Shown: one piece after another, positions 22,423 to 31,928 of the stretch | Position numbering within the stretch: position 1 is the first letter of the stretch | How the letters are laid out: every line of letters begins with the position of its first letter | Source: Cohnella cholangitidis | Lineage (GTDB): Bacteria; Bacillota; Bacilli; Paenibacillales; Paenibacillaceae | Assembly: GCF_014107495.1 (NCBI RefSeq) | Contig: NZ_CP041969.1 | Span: forward strand, 2,443,501 to 2,507,500 | Length of the DNA stretch: 64,000 nucleotides | Direction: 5' to 3' | Notes under the pieces: model-generated | The model's input: the letters and a program-made list of their open reading frames with translations, nothing else | Told to the model about the DNA's origin: nothing | The model's database searches: none | Made by a program: the position numbers and the translations under genes

Positions 22423-23517
22423 TTATGAGACGGTTAATTCGCGTCCGCCGGCCGCTTTGCGCATCCGATTCATCAGCGCGGCTCCGATGCCTTCTTCCGG
22501 ATAGCCTTCGGCCACGATGAAATCAATGCTTCTCTCATCGCATTCGCGCAAGAGGGCGTACAAGGAATGCGCCGCCCGTTCAGGGTTGCGATACGGTCCG
22601 CAGTCCAGCACCGTTTCCGCCCGATAAACCGAAGCATGCTCCGTGCAGCTAATAACCGCTACTCTGAGCCCCTTCCGAACGGCTTCGTCGATTTTCTCCT
22701 GCACGGCGGGGACTATTTTATCTAATGGACCGGCGATAAGCAGCATTTCTCCTTTAGGGGCGTAATGCGTATATTTGACCCCCGGAGAACGCGGAGCTCG
22801 CTCGGTATGATTCACCGATTCGGCTTCCGCTTGGGAGTTCGAATCCTTAGGCGAGAGGACGTCCGCCGTCGACCCGACCGCCGATTGCAACTGCTCTCTG
22901 GTCACTCCTCCCGGACGTAGAATATGAACTTTCCCTTCCACAACCCGAACAACCGTCGATTCCAATCCAACCCCGGTTGCGCCGCCGTCGAGCACCCCGT
23001 CAATCCGCCCGTTCAGATCCTCCATGACATGGCGCGCTTGCGTCGGACTAGGCCGACCTGAACGATTCGCGCTCGGCGCCGCGAGGGGACAACCCGATCG
23101 CTGGATTAGCGACCTAGCAAGCTCATGCGCGGGAACCCTCACGGCTACCGTGTCCAGGCCTGCCGTAACTAAAGGCGATACGGCGCCGGCTCTCAAGGGA
23201 AGCACCAACGTTAACGGCCCCGGCCAGAAAGTTGCCATTAGAACCCGTTCCACTTCGTTGACTCGCTCCGCCAAGCTATAGACTTCCTCGCCGTGCGCGA
23301 GATGCACGATGAGCGGGTTGTCCGAAGGCCGCCCTTTGGCGGAGAATATCCGTTCAACCGCCGCCGTGCTTCGAGCGTCCCCGCCAAGCCCGTACACCGT
23401 CTCCGTCGGGAATGCAACAACGCCGCCAGCGGCGAGTGCCGCGGCGGCTTCCGTAACCCCCGTCTGCGTTTGCTGCGCAGCCCAATATTTCGTCGTAACC
23501 GTCATGTCCTGTTCCAT
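22423..23517 (-). CDS. ywlC: L-threonylcarbamoyladenylate synthase (Sua5/YwlC)
   Basis: Makes threonylcarbamoyl-AMP for the t6A modification of tRNA; cytoplasmic, 364 aa. The N-terminal Sua5/YciO/YrdC domain shows FPTETVYGLGGDA, KGRPSDNPLIVH, FWPGPLTLVL, VAVRVPAHELAR and PLAAPSANRSGRPSPT. The C-terminal Sua5 domain begins near GVKYTHYAPKGEM. AGAGGA precedes the ATG at 23517; Met5 is an alternative. It belongs to the conserved spoIIR-ywlC-mntP-ywlE block. Confidence 0.94.
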   Translation of the reverse strand: MEQDMTVTTKYWAAQQTQTGVTEAAAALAAGGVVAFPTETVYGLGGDARSTAAVERIFSAKGRPSDNPLIVHLAHGEEVYSLAERVNEVERVLMATFWPGPLTLVLPLRAGAVSPLVTAGLDTVAVRVPAHELARSLIQRSGCPLAAPSANRSGRPSPTQARHVMEDLNGRIDGVLDGGATGVGLESTVVRVVEGKVHILRPGGVTREQLQSAVGSTADVLSPKDSNSQAEAESVNHTERAPRSPGVKYTHYAPKGEMLLIAGPLDKIVPAVQEKIDEAVRKGLRVAVISCTEHASVYRAETVLDCGPYRNPERAAHSLYALLRECDERSIDFIVAEGYPEEGIGAALMNRMRKAAGGRELTVS

Positions 23518-23580
23518 CCTCGCATTCCTCTATGCGTGCAGGCAGCACGTCTGCCTCGTTTCCGTTATTATAGCACACCC

Positions 23581-24261
23581 TTAAGAGAACAAAGCGGCGA
23601 TGAACGCGAACAACTTCTGAAGAACTTCCCATAAAAAAAACTTCGCCTTCGGTTCTTCCTCCGGGGAACCGTTGATCGCTTTGCCGGCGGAGGCTAGCGT
23701 CGAGACTTCTCCGGAAGAAGCTTGATCATCCTTAGCCGTAGCGGCCGTTAAGCAAAGCGGCGGAAACAGGACGCACCACCAGTTGTTCCCGCCTCCTTCG
23801 CCGAGTGTAATACGTAACGCTTCGTAGTCGCCCGCCGCATACTCGTTCCCGTCGAAAACTTTTTCCGGGAACGGAACTTTCGCAAGCTCGACTTCGGCGC
23901 CGTAAGATACCCCGGCTTCGACCAACATCGCATCTACGCGCTTCTGAATTTGCGGCACGCGCTTCCGGATCAGACGATGCGCTTCATCGTAAGTCGAGGG
24001 CATGCCGCCCCACGATTCGATATAGACGGCGACCTTGTCCCGCACTTTGTTTTTGAGAGCTTGATCCGATTGATTATTGGAGTTGGCGATAATGCGAATA
24101 CGAATGGCGTCTTCGGGAATCAACTTGTCCGAATCGCCCGTATTAGCGGAAGCAATCCGCCCGATAAGCGTGGATATTCCTATGATAAATACGAAAGCCG
24201 CTAGAATGATTTTGCTTGCCCAATAGTAAAAAGATGACAGGGAATGATGGCTATTACGCAT
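23581..24261 (-). CDS. spoIIR: Stage II sporulation protein R
   Basis: Forespore-secreted signal that triggers processing of pro-sigma-E in the mother cell, 226 aa. It has an N-terminal membrane/secretion segment (ILAAFVFIIGISTLI). The core IRIRIIANSNNQSDQALKN, RDKVAVYIESWG and EALRITLGEGGGNNWWCVLFPPLC is typical. The C-terminus is divergent and ends in a hydrophobic helix. It has its own sigma-F-like promoter. It is direct evidence that the organism forms spores. Confidence 0.95.
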   Translation of the reverse strand: MRNSHHSLSSFYYWASKIILAAFVFIIGISTLIGRIASANTGDSDKLIPEDAIRIRIIANSNNQSDQALKNKVRDKVAVYIESWGGMPSTYDEAHRLIRKRVPQIQKRVDAMLVEAGVSYGAEVELAKVPFPEKVFDGNEYAAGDYEALRITLGEGGGNNWWCVLFPPLCLTAATAKDDQASSGEVSTLASAGKAINGSPEEEPKAKFFLWEVLQKLFAFIAALFS

Positions 24262-24325
24262 AGATTCTCGCTCCTTGAGGCACCCGTCGGTGCAGCGCTA
24301 TGCGTTCCGGAACGTCTTAGCCATC

Positions 24326-24353
24326 ATTATGTCCGGATTTCTATTCTATAAAC
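24326..24353 (-). promoter_or_regulatory. Sigma-F-like promoter of spoIIR
   Basis: On the minus strand GTTTA (24353-24349) and GGACATAAT (24334-24326) are 14 bases apart. The second box fits the forespore sigma-F -10 pattern GGnnAnAnT exactly. B. subtilis spoIIR is known to be sigma-F dependent. The -35 has one mismatch, so this is a candidate. Confidence 0.55.
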
Positions 24354-24356
24354 CTA

Positions 24357-25589
24357 TCAAACCAAACTCTTCAAAGATTCAAGAGCGAGAGGGGAGGATA
24401 CGATGCCATGGTCGTATTTCCGCAGAACGTCGGTATCCTTCAGTAGATTTCCCGTGAGGATGCAGACCGCCGACTCCTCCCGCCCTATTTTCCGCTCCGC
24501 CATAAGCTTGCGCAATCCCGCGACCGTCGCCGCCGATGCCGGTTCGCATCCGATTCCGCTTCGATCGACGAGCGCTTTCGCTTCCATGATTTCCTCGTCC
24601 GTTACGGAACAGGTGATCCCGTCGCAGCTCTTCAGAAACTCTCGGGCCTTTCTCCAGCTTGGAGGATGACCGATATTCATCGCGGACGCGATCGTTGAGG
24701 GCTGCATTACCGGAACAAGCTCTTGCTCCCCGCTCGACATTAACTTGTGAAAAGGACTTGCCCCTTCCGCTTGAACTAACGCTACTCGAGGAAGCTTCTC
24801 GATGAATCCAAGCTCCAGAAGATCTCGCAAGCCTTTACCTAATGCGGTAACGTTACTAAGCGCCCCTCCGGGTATGACGATCCAATCGGGCAATTCCCAT
24901 CTCAAGTTTTGCGCCATTTCATATACGATGCTCTTCTGCCCCTCGATCCGCAATGGATTAATCGAATTGCAAATATATAAACCTAGTTCTTTGCCATGTT
25001 GCTTGTAAAATCGGATCCCGTCATCGTAAGTTCCGTCGAATTGAACGACCTTTGCCCCGTAGGCCAGCGTTTGCAGCACTTTGTTGAGCGAAATTTGATC
25101 GCTCGGAACTAGCACGACCGATTCGCAACCCGCCCATGCCGCGTACATCGCTAACGAGGAGGAAGTGTTGCCCGTCGACGTGCAGGTGAAACGGTTATAC
25201 CCGAGCATTCTCCCATGGGAAACCGCGACCGCCATCCCGTTGTCTTTGAACGAGCCGCTCGGATTCTCGCTTTGCGCTTTCAGCCACAGTTTACGGATCC
25301 CAAGCGATTGGCGGATCAACTCGGACTCGTAAAGTCCGGTGTTCCCTTCGTACTTCGTTACGATAGCCTCCTCCGGCAGCTCCGGATAGATCAGCTCCTT
25401 ATAGCGCCAAACCCCGCTCGCATAGGGACTCATCCGTTCCGCGAGCCTCTGGCGAAACGCTTGCTTCAACTCTTCCGCATCCACATTAGCGAAGTCATGA
25501 ACCACCTCTAACAACCCGCCGCATTGGCATTGATAATCGAAAGCGGATTCGACTTGCGCTTTGCCGCAGTCGTAACATACGATTTTCAT
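24357..25589 (-). CDS. thrC: Threonine synthase, zinc-ribbon N-terminus
   Basis: PLP-dependent enzyme that converts O-phosphohomoserine to threonine, 410 aa. The N-terminal four-Cys ribbon (CYDCGK...CQCGG) is followed by the PLP-lysine motif NPSGSFKDNGMA, STGNTSSSLAMYAAWAG, the glycine-rich loop VIPGGALSNV and C-terminal EPASAATVAGL and LTGNLLKD. The start MKIVCYDCG follows GGGATGGAAG; 13 upstream in-frame codons are rejected. It is longer than B. subtilis ThrC (about 350 aa) because of the ribbon. A divergent LysR gene may regulate it. A related PLP lyase activity cannot be excluded. Confidence 0.82.
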   Translation of the reverse strand: MKIVCYDCGKAQVESAFDYQCQCGGLLEVVHDFANVDAEELKQAFRQRLAERMSPYASGVWRYKELIYPELPEEAIVTKYEGNTGLYESELIRQSLGIRKLWLKAQSENPSGSFKDNGMAVAVSHGRMLGYNRFTCTSTGNTSSSLAMYAAWAGCESVVLVPSDQISLNKVLQTLAYGAKVVQFDGTYDDGIRFYKQHGKELGLYICNSINPLRIEGQKSIVYEMAQNLRWELPDWIVIPGGALSNVTALGKGLRDLLELGFIEKLPRVALVQAEGASPFHKLMSSGEQELVPVMQPSTIASAMNIGHPPSWRKAREFLKSCDGITCSVTDEEIMEAKALVDRSGIGCEPASAATVAGLRKLMAERKIGREESAVCILTGNLLKDTDVLRKYDHGIVSSPLALESLKSLV

Positions 25590-25628
25590 CTTCCATCCCG
25601 TCCCTTCCGTAAATTCGTTGCTTATCAT

Positions 25629-25729
25629 TTCGATGTAAGCTTAGAATAGGGGAGAACGTTTAATAGATCTAATATATTAAGATTTGATTATCATAAGCAT
25701 TATTTATCAATCGAGAGAAGGCGGAAGCC
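25629..25729. promoter_or_regulatory. Divergent thrC-LysR control region
   Basis: About 100 AT-rich bases between divergent starts contain a short dyad TTAATAGATCTAATATATTAA around 25661-25681 and repeated TTATCAT/ATAAGC elements, of the kind bound by LysR proteins. No T-box or other riboswitch was recognised. Confidence 0.4.
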
Positions 25730-26620
25730 ATGTTAAACCTGCATGCATTACGTTTATTCCACCGCGTCGCGGAGCTAGGCAGCGTAACGAAGGCTGCAGA
25801 GCAGTTGAACATTAGCCAACCGGCCGTCACTTCGCAGATCAAGAAATTGGAACGCGATCTTGGGTTGCAGCTGGTGACCGCTCATGGCAGAGGAGTTGTA
25901 CTGACGGATGTTGGAACCAAGCTGGCCGAAGAAGCGGTAAGGCTATTTGCGCTGGAACGAAGTATCGAGAGAACTCTAGAAGATTATAAGCAAGGGCGTA
26001 CGGGGAAGCTCCAAATCGCGGCGACCTATCTTCCGGCCAACTACCTGCTGCCACGCTGGATCGCAAGCTACAAACGCAAATATCCGGGCGTTGATGTTCA
26101 ATTCACCACGACCAGCTCGATAAACGCGATCCAACTGCTGCTGCGCTACGAAGCCGATATCGCTCTGATCGGGGGAAGCCAGCAGCCCCGCCACGATCTG
26201 GCGAGCACGTTATGGCGGGAAGACGAAATGTGGTTTGTCGCGCATAAGGATCACCGGTTGGCGTCCAGAGAAACCGTGCTGGCCGAAGTGGTGAAGGAGT
26301 CGTTCGTCTATCGGGAACAAGGCAGTTATTCGAGGGAACAACTGCTTGCCGTATGCCGACTCCATCAATTGGAATCGCCTGCTATCGGATTGCAAATGAA
26401 CGGTTTTAGCGAACTCATTCGCGTCGTAACGAACGGGTATGGCATCGCCTTTTTATCCGCTTTGGAAGCTCGGGATGAAGTTGAACGAGGGACATTATGC
26501 AGAATTTACGTCAGTGACGTTAAACTGACAAACCCGGTTTGTCTCTACCAACGCAAAGAACCGTTGCAACCTTGCGCCCGACGTTTCCTTGAACTGCAAG
26601 ATATGGAGATAGACGTCTAA
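25730..26620 (+). CDS. LysR-family transcriptional regulator
   Basis: DNA-binding regulator, 296 aa. The N-terminal winged helix-turn-helix (LRLFHRVAELGSVTKAAEQLNISQPAVTSQIKKLE, residues about 5-40) is followed by a periplasmic-binding-like effector domain starting at GKLQIAATYLPANYLLP. GAAGGCGG precedes the ATG. It is divergent from thrC, and LysR proteins commonly control a divergent neighbour, so thrC is a candidate target. The effector is unknown. Confidence 0.9.
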   Translation: MLNLHALRLFHRVAELGSVTKAAEQLNISQPAVTSQIKKLERDLGLQLVTAHGRGVVLTDVGTKLAEEAVRLFALERSIERTLEDYKQGRTGKLQIAATYLPANYLLPRWIASYKRKYPGVDVQFTTTSSINAIQLLLRYEADIALIGGSQQPRHDLASTLWREDEMWFVAHKDHRLASRETVLAEVVKESFVYREQGSYSREQLLAVCRLHQLESPAIGLQMNGFSELIRVVTNGYGIAFLSALEARDEVERGTLCRIYVSDVKLTNPVCLYQRKEPLQPCARRFLELQDMEIDV

Positions 26621-26700
26621 TTCCGCCTTGTGCTAACATACAATTAAGATCCGGAAGCACCGGTCAATCCTATTATTGATACGGGCGAGGAGGCCAGAAC

Positions 26701-27075
26701 GTGGAACAAACGATCCTGCACCGAATTCTGGATGTTGTGAACGGACTGCAGACCGGCATGACGGAAATGAAACAGGACATTCGCGGGCTTAAAGAAGATG
26801 TAGGAAGTTTAAAACTCAGCATGAACAGGCTGGAAATCAAAGTCGACCAGATCGATGCCCGGACCGAACGGTTAGAACAACGAATGGACATGACATTCGA
26901 TACCGTCGGAACGATCAAGGAAGAGGTCACTGAAATCAAAGGCGAAGTTGCGGGAATCAAGGAAGAAGTCGCCGGTTCGAAGCAAAAACAAGAACGACAC
27001 GAAATTCTCTTAGGCGAAATCGCCATGTCTCTTCTGGAACAAACCGCAAGGAGTCGGCTTCCCAAGCCAATCTAA
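26701..27075 (+). CDS. Small coiled-coil protein of unknown function
   Basis: A 124-aa soluble protein that is almost entirely heptad-like coiled coil with no Cys and no membrane segment: Met/Leu/Ile/Val positions alternate with Glu/Lys/Asp, and short near-repeats such as IKGEVAGIKEEVAG occur around residues 78-92. The GTG start at 26701 has GAGGAGG seven bases upstream. It is a monocistronic gene inserted between LysR and prmC, absent from the equivalent B. subtilis order. Length and heptads resemble phage tail-tip or structural coiled-coil proteins, but no function can be assigned. Confidence 0.72.
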   Translation: MEQTILHRILDVVNGLQTGMTEMKQDIRGLKEDVGSLKLSMNRLEIKVDQIDARTERLEQRMDMTFDTVGTIKEEVTEIKGEVAGIKEEVAGSKQKQERHEILLGEIAMSLLEQTARSRLPKPI

Positions 27076-27088
27076 CTCATATAATAAG

Positions 27089-27130
27089 AAGACCGCAAAG
27101 CTCCGGTTTGGAGGCTGCGGTCTTCGTTTT
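27089..27130. terminator. Terminator after the coiled-coil gene
   Basis: Arms AAGACCGCA and TGCGGTCTT around an 18-base loop, followed by CGTTTTATTT; 14 bases after the stop. It faces the prmC stop and may serve both directions. Confidence 0.75.
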
Positions 27131-28031
27131 ATTTGACGGCTATTACATGACGGTCAATCCCCGCGTAGTCTTTGACGTAACGGATCTCGTCCCAGTCCGA
27201 CACGGAGCGAAGCAGCTCCGCTACGTCCGCGGCTTGTCCGGCACCGACTTCCCATGCGACAAGTCGCGGCAAACGCTTCAGTTCCGATAGCTGGCCAGCC
27301 ATAAGCCGGTAAGGATTCAACCCATCCTCCCCGCCGTCCAGAGCAAGATGCGGCTCATGCTCCCGGACCTCTCGTTGCAGACCCGGAATATCCGAGGACG
27401 GGATATACGGCGGATTGGAAACGAGCACATCCACTTCAGCGTATCCGTTATCGCCAATGAATGGAGATAACAAGTCCCCTAGAACAAAGTCGATGCGTGA
27501 TCCAACGCCATGCTTCTCGGCATTGCGCCTTGCCATTCCTAGCGCATCTCCCGATAGGTCGGACGCGATCATCCGCCACTTCGGACGCTCCGCGGCCAAA
27601 GTCACCGCAAGGATGCCGCTCCCCGTTCCAACGTCTAATGCCACGGGAGCTTCCGATAGCTGCGGCGCCCATAACCGATCGGCTATCTCAAGCACGGCTT
27701 CAGCCAACAATTCCGTCTCCGGGCGCGGGATAAGCACCGCCTCCGACACATCGAAGGCTCTGCCGTAAAAGTATTGCTCCCCGATTACATATTGAACGGG
27801 CACTCCCGTTGCTCTACGAGCCAACAGTTCTCCCCAAGCCTCCCTCTTCCCATCGGGAAAAGGGTCGCGCCAATCCCTTAACAACGTCGCCTTGCCGATC
27901 CCCAGCAAATAAAGAAGAAGAAGCTCCGCATCAGCGTCCGCTTCTTCGACTCCCGCTTGCCGTAATTGTTCCGCGCCCTGCCGCCAAGCATCGCTTAACG
28001 TCACAGGCTCGGGCTTGCGTTCCAACGCCAC
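27129..28031 (-). CDS. prmC: Release factor glutamine methyltransferase
   Basis: Methylates the GGQ glutamine of peptide release factors with SAM, 300 aa. The N-terminal helical domain precedes the Rossmann methyltransferase with DVGTGSGILAVTL (motif I) and the catalytic VSNPPYIPS motif. It lies 17 bases after prfA, which encodes its substrate, and the pair is an evident operon. The C-terminus ends RHVIAVK. Confidence 0.95.
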   Translation of the reverse strand: MALERKPEPVTLSDAWRQGAEQLRQAGVEEADADAELLLLYLLGIGKATLLRDWRDPFPDGKREAWGELLARRATGVPVQYVIGEQYFYGRAFDVSEAVLIPRPETELLAEAVLEIADRLWAPQLSEAPVALDVGTGSGILAVTLAAERPKWRMIASDLSGDALGMARRNAEKHGVGSRIDFVLGDLLSPFIGDNGYAEVDVLVSNPPYIPSSDIPGLQREVREHEPHLALDGGEDGLNPYRLMAGQLSELKRLPRLVAWEVGAGQAADVAELLRSVSDWDEIRYVKDYAGIDRHVIAVK

Positions 28032-28048
28032 GCCAAGCGCCTCCTTGC

Positions 28049-29122
28049 TTACTTCATCTGTTCGCGTTCAAGAATTTCCGCTTGCTCGGCAAGCGTCAAC
28101 GCCTGAACGATCTCTTCCATATCGCCGTTCAGAACGTATTCCAGGCGGTGTAGGGTCAAGCCTATCCGATGGTCCGTTACCCGGCTTTGCGGGAAGTTAT
28201 AAGTGCGAATCCGTTCGCTCCGGTCTCCCGTTCCGATCTTCTCGCGACGCTCGCCGGAATATTTAGCTTCTTCCTCTTGGCGTTTAACATCCATGATGCG
28301 CGTACGCAATACTTGCAGCGCCTTGTCTTTGTTGTCGTTTTGCGATTTGCCGTCTTGGCACGTCGCTACGATTCCCGTAGGCACATGAGTAACGCGAACG
28401 GCCGATTTCGTCGTATTAACGGACTGTCCGCCGGCTCCGCTAGAACAGAACGTATCCACGCGGATATCTTTATCATGAATGACGATGTCCAGCTCTTCCG
28501 CTTCGGGCATGACGACGACCGTAGAAGTCGAAGTATGGATCCGTCCGCCGGACTCTGTCTCCGGAACCCGTTGAACGCGGTGGGCACCGCTTTCGTACTT
28601 CATTTTGCGATAAGCGTCCGAACCGCTAACCGTGAAAATAACTTCTTTGAACCCGCCCAAATCGCTCACGCTGGATTCGAGCATTTCCGTGCGCCAGCCC
28701 TGGCTATCCGCGAATTTGGCATACATGCGATATAGCTCCGCAGCGAAGAGATTCGCTTCTTCCCCGCCGGCGGCTCCGCGGATCTCCACGATAATGTCTT
28801 TGCCGTCGTTCGGATCTTTAGGCAACAGTAGAAAACGTACTCTCTCTTCGAGCTCGATACGGCGGCTATCGAGCTCTTCGATCTCCATTTTCACCATCTC
28901 GCGCATTTCGTCGTCCAGTTTTTCTTCCTGCATGGCTTTGGCATCCTGCAATTGCGTTAACACTTGCTTGTATTCTTCATAAGCGCGGTATGCTTCCTCA
29001 AGTCCGGACTGCTCTTTGGCATAAGTCCGTAACCGAGCCGAGTCGCTTACCACGTCGGGATCGCTTAATAATTCGTTAAGCTTCTCATATCGATCCGCAA
29101 GGATTTGCAGACGGTCTAACAC
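28049..29122 (-). CDS. prfA: Peptide chain release factor 1
   Basis: Recognises UAA and UAG stop codons and releases the peptide, 357 aa. The GGQ loop is [19 protein letters not shown] near residue 230; the PxT-type anticodon region is [19 protein letters not shown]; the C-terminus contains [14 protein letters not shown] and VTDHRIG. A single prfA-prmC unit with a GAGGATGAGG ribosome region upstream. Confidence 0.97.
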   Translation of the reverse strand: MLDRLQILADRYEKLNELLSDPDVVSDSARLRTYAKEQSGLEEAYRAYEEYKQVLTQLQDAKAMQEEKLDDEMREMVKMEIEELDSRRIELEERVRFLLLPKDPNDGKDIIVEIRGAAGGEEANLFAAELYRMYAKFADSQGWRTEMLESSVSDLGGFKEVIFTVSGSDAYRKMKYESGAHRVQRVPETESGGRIHTSTSTVVVMPEAEELDIVIHDKDIRVDTFCSSGAGGQSVNTTKSAVRVTHVPTGIVATCQDGKSQNDNKDKALQVLRTRIMDVKRQEEEAKYSGERREKIGTGDRSERIRTYNFPQSRVTDHRIGLTLHRLEYVLNGDMEEIVQALTLAEQAEILEREQMK

Positions 29123-29203
29123 TGTTCCTCATCCTCCGTTGCTTGTAATTGTGAACATTATACCACACTCGAGTCGTTCCGTGCGGGACTGGAATAAACA
29201 ACA

Positions 29204-29238
29204 AAGAGACGAGCCCCTCCATGCGGGAATCGTCTCTT
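29204..29238 (-). terminator. Terminator of the stalk-domain gene
   Basis: Minus-strand arms AAGAGACGA and TCGTCTCTT enclose a 17-base loop, followed by TGTTGTTT. It lies about 30 bases after the stop codon. Confidence 0.65.
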
Positions 29239-29268
29239 GCCGTACTGCCTAATTATTGATTAAATCCC

Positions 29269-30386
29269 TTACTTCCGGATGAAAAAACCGAGGAACGCTT
29301 TCGACTCCGGGTCCAATACGAGCTTCAGCGGCCCTAGCAACGCATCTTGATCCGTGTTATACGTTACCTCGACCAATTTGCCGTTCGCCGCCTGGATTTC
29401 TTCCAGCTTCTTCGCTTGCCCTTCCGGAGTACCCAATAATCGGATATCTTTGGATTCGATCACCGAGACCTGCGCCTCGTCCTTCTTCGTCGTCAGATGC
29501 GACTTATCGCTTTCCGGCACGCTCTTCCAGGCGATCTCGCGGTACTCTTGGATTTCCGCGGGCGCAAGCTTCTCCGGAGCGTTCAACACGACAAGGTAAT
29601 GCAGAGGACTCTGAGGCGGAAGGCTCTTAGTCATAATCGGGCCATAATAGGCACGAACTTTGTCCCCCGCTTTCAGGTCGCCGAACGCGACCGATTCGCC
29701 TTGGGCCGTCAACACGCTAGTTTCCTTGCCGCAGTCAGCTTAAGAGTCGGAACCGCAGCGCCGTCTTTCGTCTCTCCGAAAGTAACCTGCCAACCGTCGT
29801 CCGTCTTCTCGACCGTCTGAATGACATCTTCCTTCACGAGCGTTTCGCTTCCTACGATGATACTATGCGCGTGCGATTGCCCCGGATAACTCATGGCCAC
29901 GACCGGACCGAACTCGGCGGTGATGCGCGTGCCCGCTTTCAGATCCGCGGCAGCCGCAGGTTTGCCGCTCTCATCCGTCAACACCGTATCCTTATCCGCG
30001 TAGAGAATCATCCACCTGTCGTCGCCTTTCCCGAGCAGCTCGATCCGATAGCTCCCATCGTCCGTTTGTTTCACGTCGACGACGACGCCCAACATCCGCA
30101 TATACTCCACGGCCTGCTCATCCTTCGAATTGATTTCGATTTCTTTGCCTTTCGAGTTCCAGCTCAAGTTATAGCCTAACGCACCCGCGAGGTCGCGAGC
30201 CGGCAAATAAGCCTTCCCATCGATGTAGACCGGATGCAGAGCCGTGTCCGCTCCGTCCACGGATACGACGACCTCTTTATTCAACACTCCCGCTACTTTG
30301 CTGACTAACCCGTTTGCGCCTACGACGGCGCTCGTTCCAAGCAGCCCCACTGCGGTGGCTAGGACCAATAATTTTTTCCTTTGCAT
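29269..30386 (-). CDS. Secreted stalk-domain protein (copper amine oxidase N-terminal-like), apparent -1 frameshift
   Basis: Exported protein with an N-terminal signal peptide (KKLLVLATAVGLLGTSAVVGANG) and a copper-amine-oxidase-like stalk domain (VYIDGKAYLPARDLAGALGYNLSWNSKGKEIEI, about residues 50-85), common in Paenibacillus cell-surface proteins. Two repeated DUF-like beta modules follow, each containing an AGDKVRAYYGP / AGTRITAEFGP type motif. The frame breaks near 29731 (...LKLTAARKLAC). One extra base joins it to GKETSVLTAQGESVAFGDL and gives 372 aa. No catalytic role is implied; the domain is structural. Confidence 0.78.
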
Positions 30387-30503
30387 GTGAATTACCCCTT
30401 TCCGAATTGTGCCTGTTCTAGGCTGGGAAATATTGATGCTTGCGCAGTCAGTGTCACAGACGACATGAATCTCGGAAAGGTTTCACCAGAGGCTCGCCGC
30501 GCG

Positions 30504-30549
30504 AAAAAAAGAAGCAACCGAGCAGGAACCCCCTGCTAAGTTGCTTCTT
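30504..30549 (-). terminator. Intrinsic terminator of ychF
   Basis: Minus-strand stem GAAGCAAC..AGCAGG / CCTGCT..GTTGCTTC with a short loop, then seven T residues; 11 bases after the ychF stop. Confidence 0.85.
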
Positions 30550-30559
30550 CGATTGCCTT

Positions 30560-31660
30560 TTATACGTTGAAAAGGAAATGCATAACGTCGCCGTCCGCAA
30601 CTACGTACTCTTTGCCTTCCAGACGCGTAAGCCCTTTTTCTTTGGCCGCCTTCATCGAACCGCTGGTCGTCAAATCCTCGTAAGATACAACCTCCGCGCG
30701 AATGAAACCCCGTTCGAAGTCCGTATGAATGACTGCCGCCGCTTGCGGAGCTTTCGTTCCTTTGCGAATCGTCCAGGCGCGAACCTCTTGCACGCCTGCC
30801 GTAAAATAGGTATACAAGCCAAGCAGCTTATAAGAAGCGCGAATAAGACGATCCAGACCCGACTCGGTCAAACCCAGCTCTTCGAAAAATAACGCTTTGT
30901 CTTCGCCCTCAAGCTCGGCGATCTCCGACTCTACCTTCGCGCTGATATATACGACTTCGGAACCTTCCGCCGCCGCGAATTCGCGGACCTTCTGGACGTA
31001 AGGATTGCCGTCCGCGTTTGCCGCTTCGCTCTCGCTTACGTTCGCTGCGTAAAGCACCGGTTTCATCGTAAGAAGGTGCAAATCGCGGATAAGCAGCTTT
31101 TCTTCGTTCGTCAATTCCACGCTTCTAGCCGGTTTCTCGGCGGTTAACGCCTCGTGCATGCGTTGCAGAACCTCAAGCTCTTCGGCCACTTTCTTGTCGC
31201 CGCCCTTAAGGCCTTTGCGCGTGCGCTCCATTCGTTTCTCGATCGAATCGATGTCCGTAAGGATCAATTCCAGATTGATCACTTCGATGTCGTTGATCGG
31301 ATCGATTTTGCCCGATACATGGGTAATATTCTCATCCTGGAAGCAACGAACGACGTGAACGATCGCATCGACTTCGCGGATGTTAGCGAGAAATTTATTG
31401 CCGAGTCCTTCTCCGCGGCTTGCGCCCTTAACCAGTCCGGCAATGTCCACGAATTCGAACGCGGTAGGAACGATTCTGTTCGGATTCACGATATCCGCTA
31501 GCTTCTGAAGACGCTCATCCGGCACTTCGACGACGCCGACGTTCGGATCGATGGTGCAGAACGGATAGTTAGCCATCTCCGCTCCCGCTTGAGTTATTGC
31601 ATTAAACAAGGTCGACTTGCCCACGTTGGGCAGTCCGACGATTCCGCACGATAATGCCAT
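30560..31660 (-). CDS. ychF: Redox-regulated ribosome-associated ATPase/GTPase YchF
   Basis: Obg-family P-loop NTPase, 366 aa. Motifs are [15 protein letters not shown] (G1), [20 protein letters not shown] (G3) and YAANVSESE; the C-terminal TGS domain shows [35 protein letters not shown] and ends [11 protein letters not shown]. The start [12 protein letters not shown] was chosen by family; 14 upstream codons were removed. It is monocistronic with a terminator. Confidence 0.96.
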   Translation of the reverse strand: MALSCGIVGLPNVGKSTLFNAITQAGAEMANYPFCTIDPNVGVVEVPDERLQKLADIVNPNRIVPTAFEFVDIAGLVKGASRGEGLGNKFLANIREVDAIVHVVRCFQDENITHVSGKIDPINDIEVINLELILTDIDSIEKRMERTRKGLKGGDKKVAEELEVLQRMHEALTAEKPARSVELTNEEKLLIRDLHLLTMKPVLYAANVSESEAANADGNPYVQKVREFAAAEGSEVVYISAKVESEIAELEGEDKALFFEELGLTESGLDRLIRASYKLLGLYTYFTAGVQEVRAWTIRKGTKAPQAAAVIHTDFERGFIRAEVVSYEDLTTSGSMKAAKEKGLTRLEGKEYVVADGDVMHFLFNV

Positions 31661-31928
31661 GATCCAACACACACTCCTGACTTCTTGCGATCGCGGCCTC
31701 AAGCCTCTTAAGCCCGATCGTCAAGCTGTTCAATTCTCACGCCATTATAACGGATGTACAGGGGAACGTCCACAGCTAGTCGCCGAAACGCTCTTTTTAG
31801 CGCTATCCCCTTCGTTCAGGAAAAGTCGTGCCCGATTCCTGAGCGGAAGGGATAACGTAAAATGGACTTGCGCCTGGGAATGGGACCGCAAGCCGCTAGC
31901 GTTCTCCCAGCCAGCGGCCCGCCCATAT
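31661..31928. other. Gap between ychF and the DUF6612-like lipoprotein gene
   Basis: The gap holds the ychF ribosome site and presumed promoter, and a long imperfect inverted repeat (31804-31854) described separately. No open frame with a ribosome site was found. Confidence 0.5.
31804..31854. repeat. Imperfect 19-base inverted repeat
   Basis: Left arm TATCCCCTTCGTTCAGGAA and right arm TTCCTGAGCGGAAGGGATA match at 16 of 19 positions around a 13-base spacer. It lies 75 bases after the lipoprotein stop with no T tract, so it may be a structured 3' end or a binding palindrome. Confidence 0.55.

Noticed and set aside
25629-25729. T-box leader before thrC
   Set aside because: No T-box sequence, specifier stem or terminator/antiterminator in the 100-base gap.
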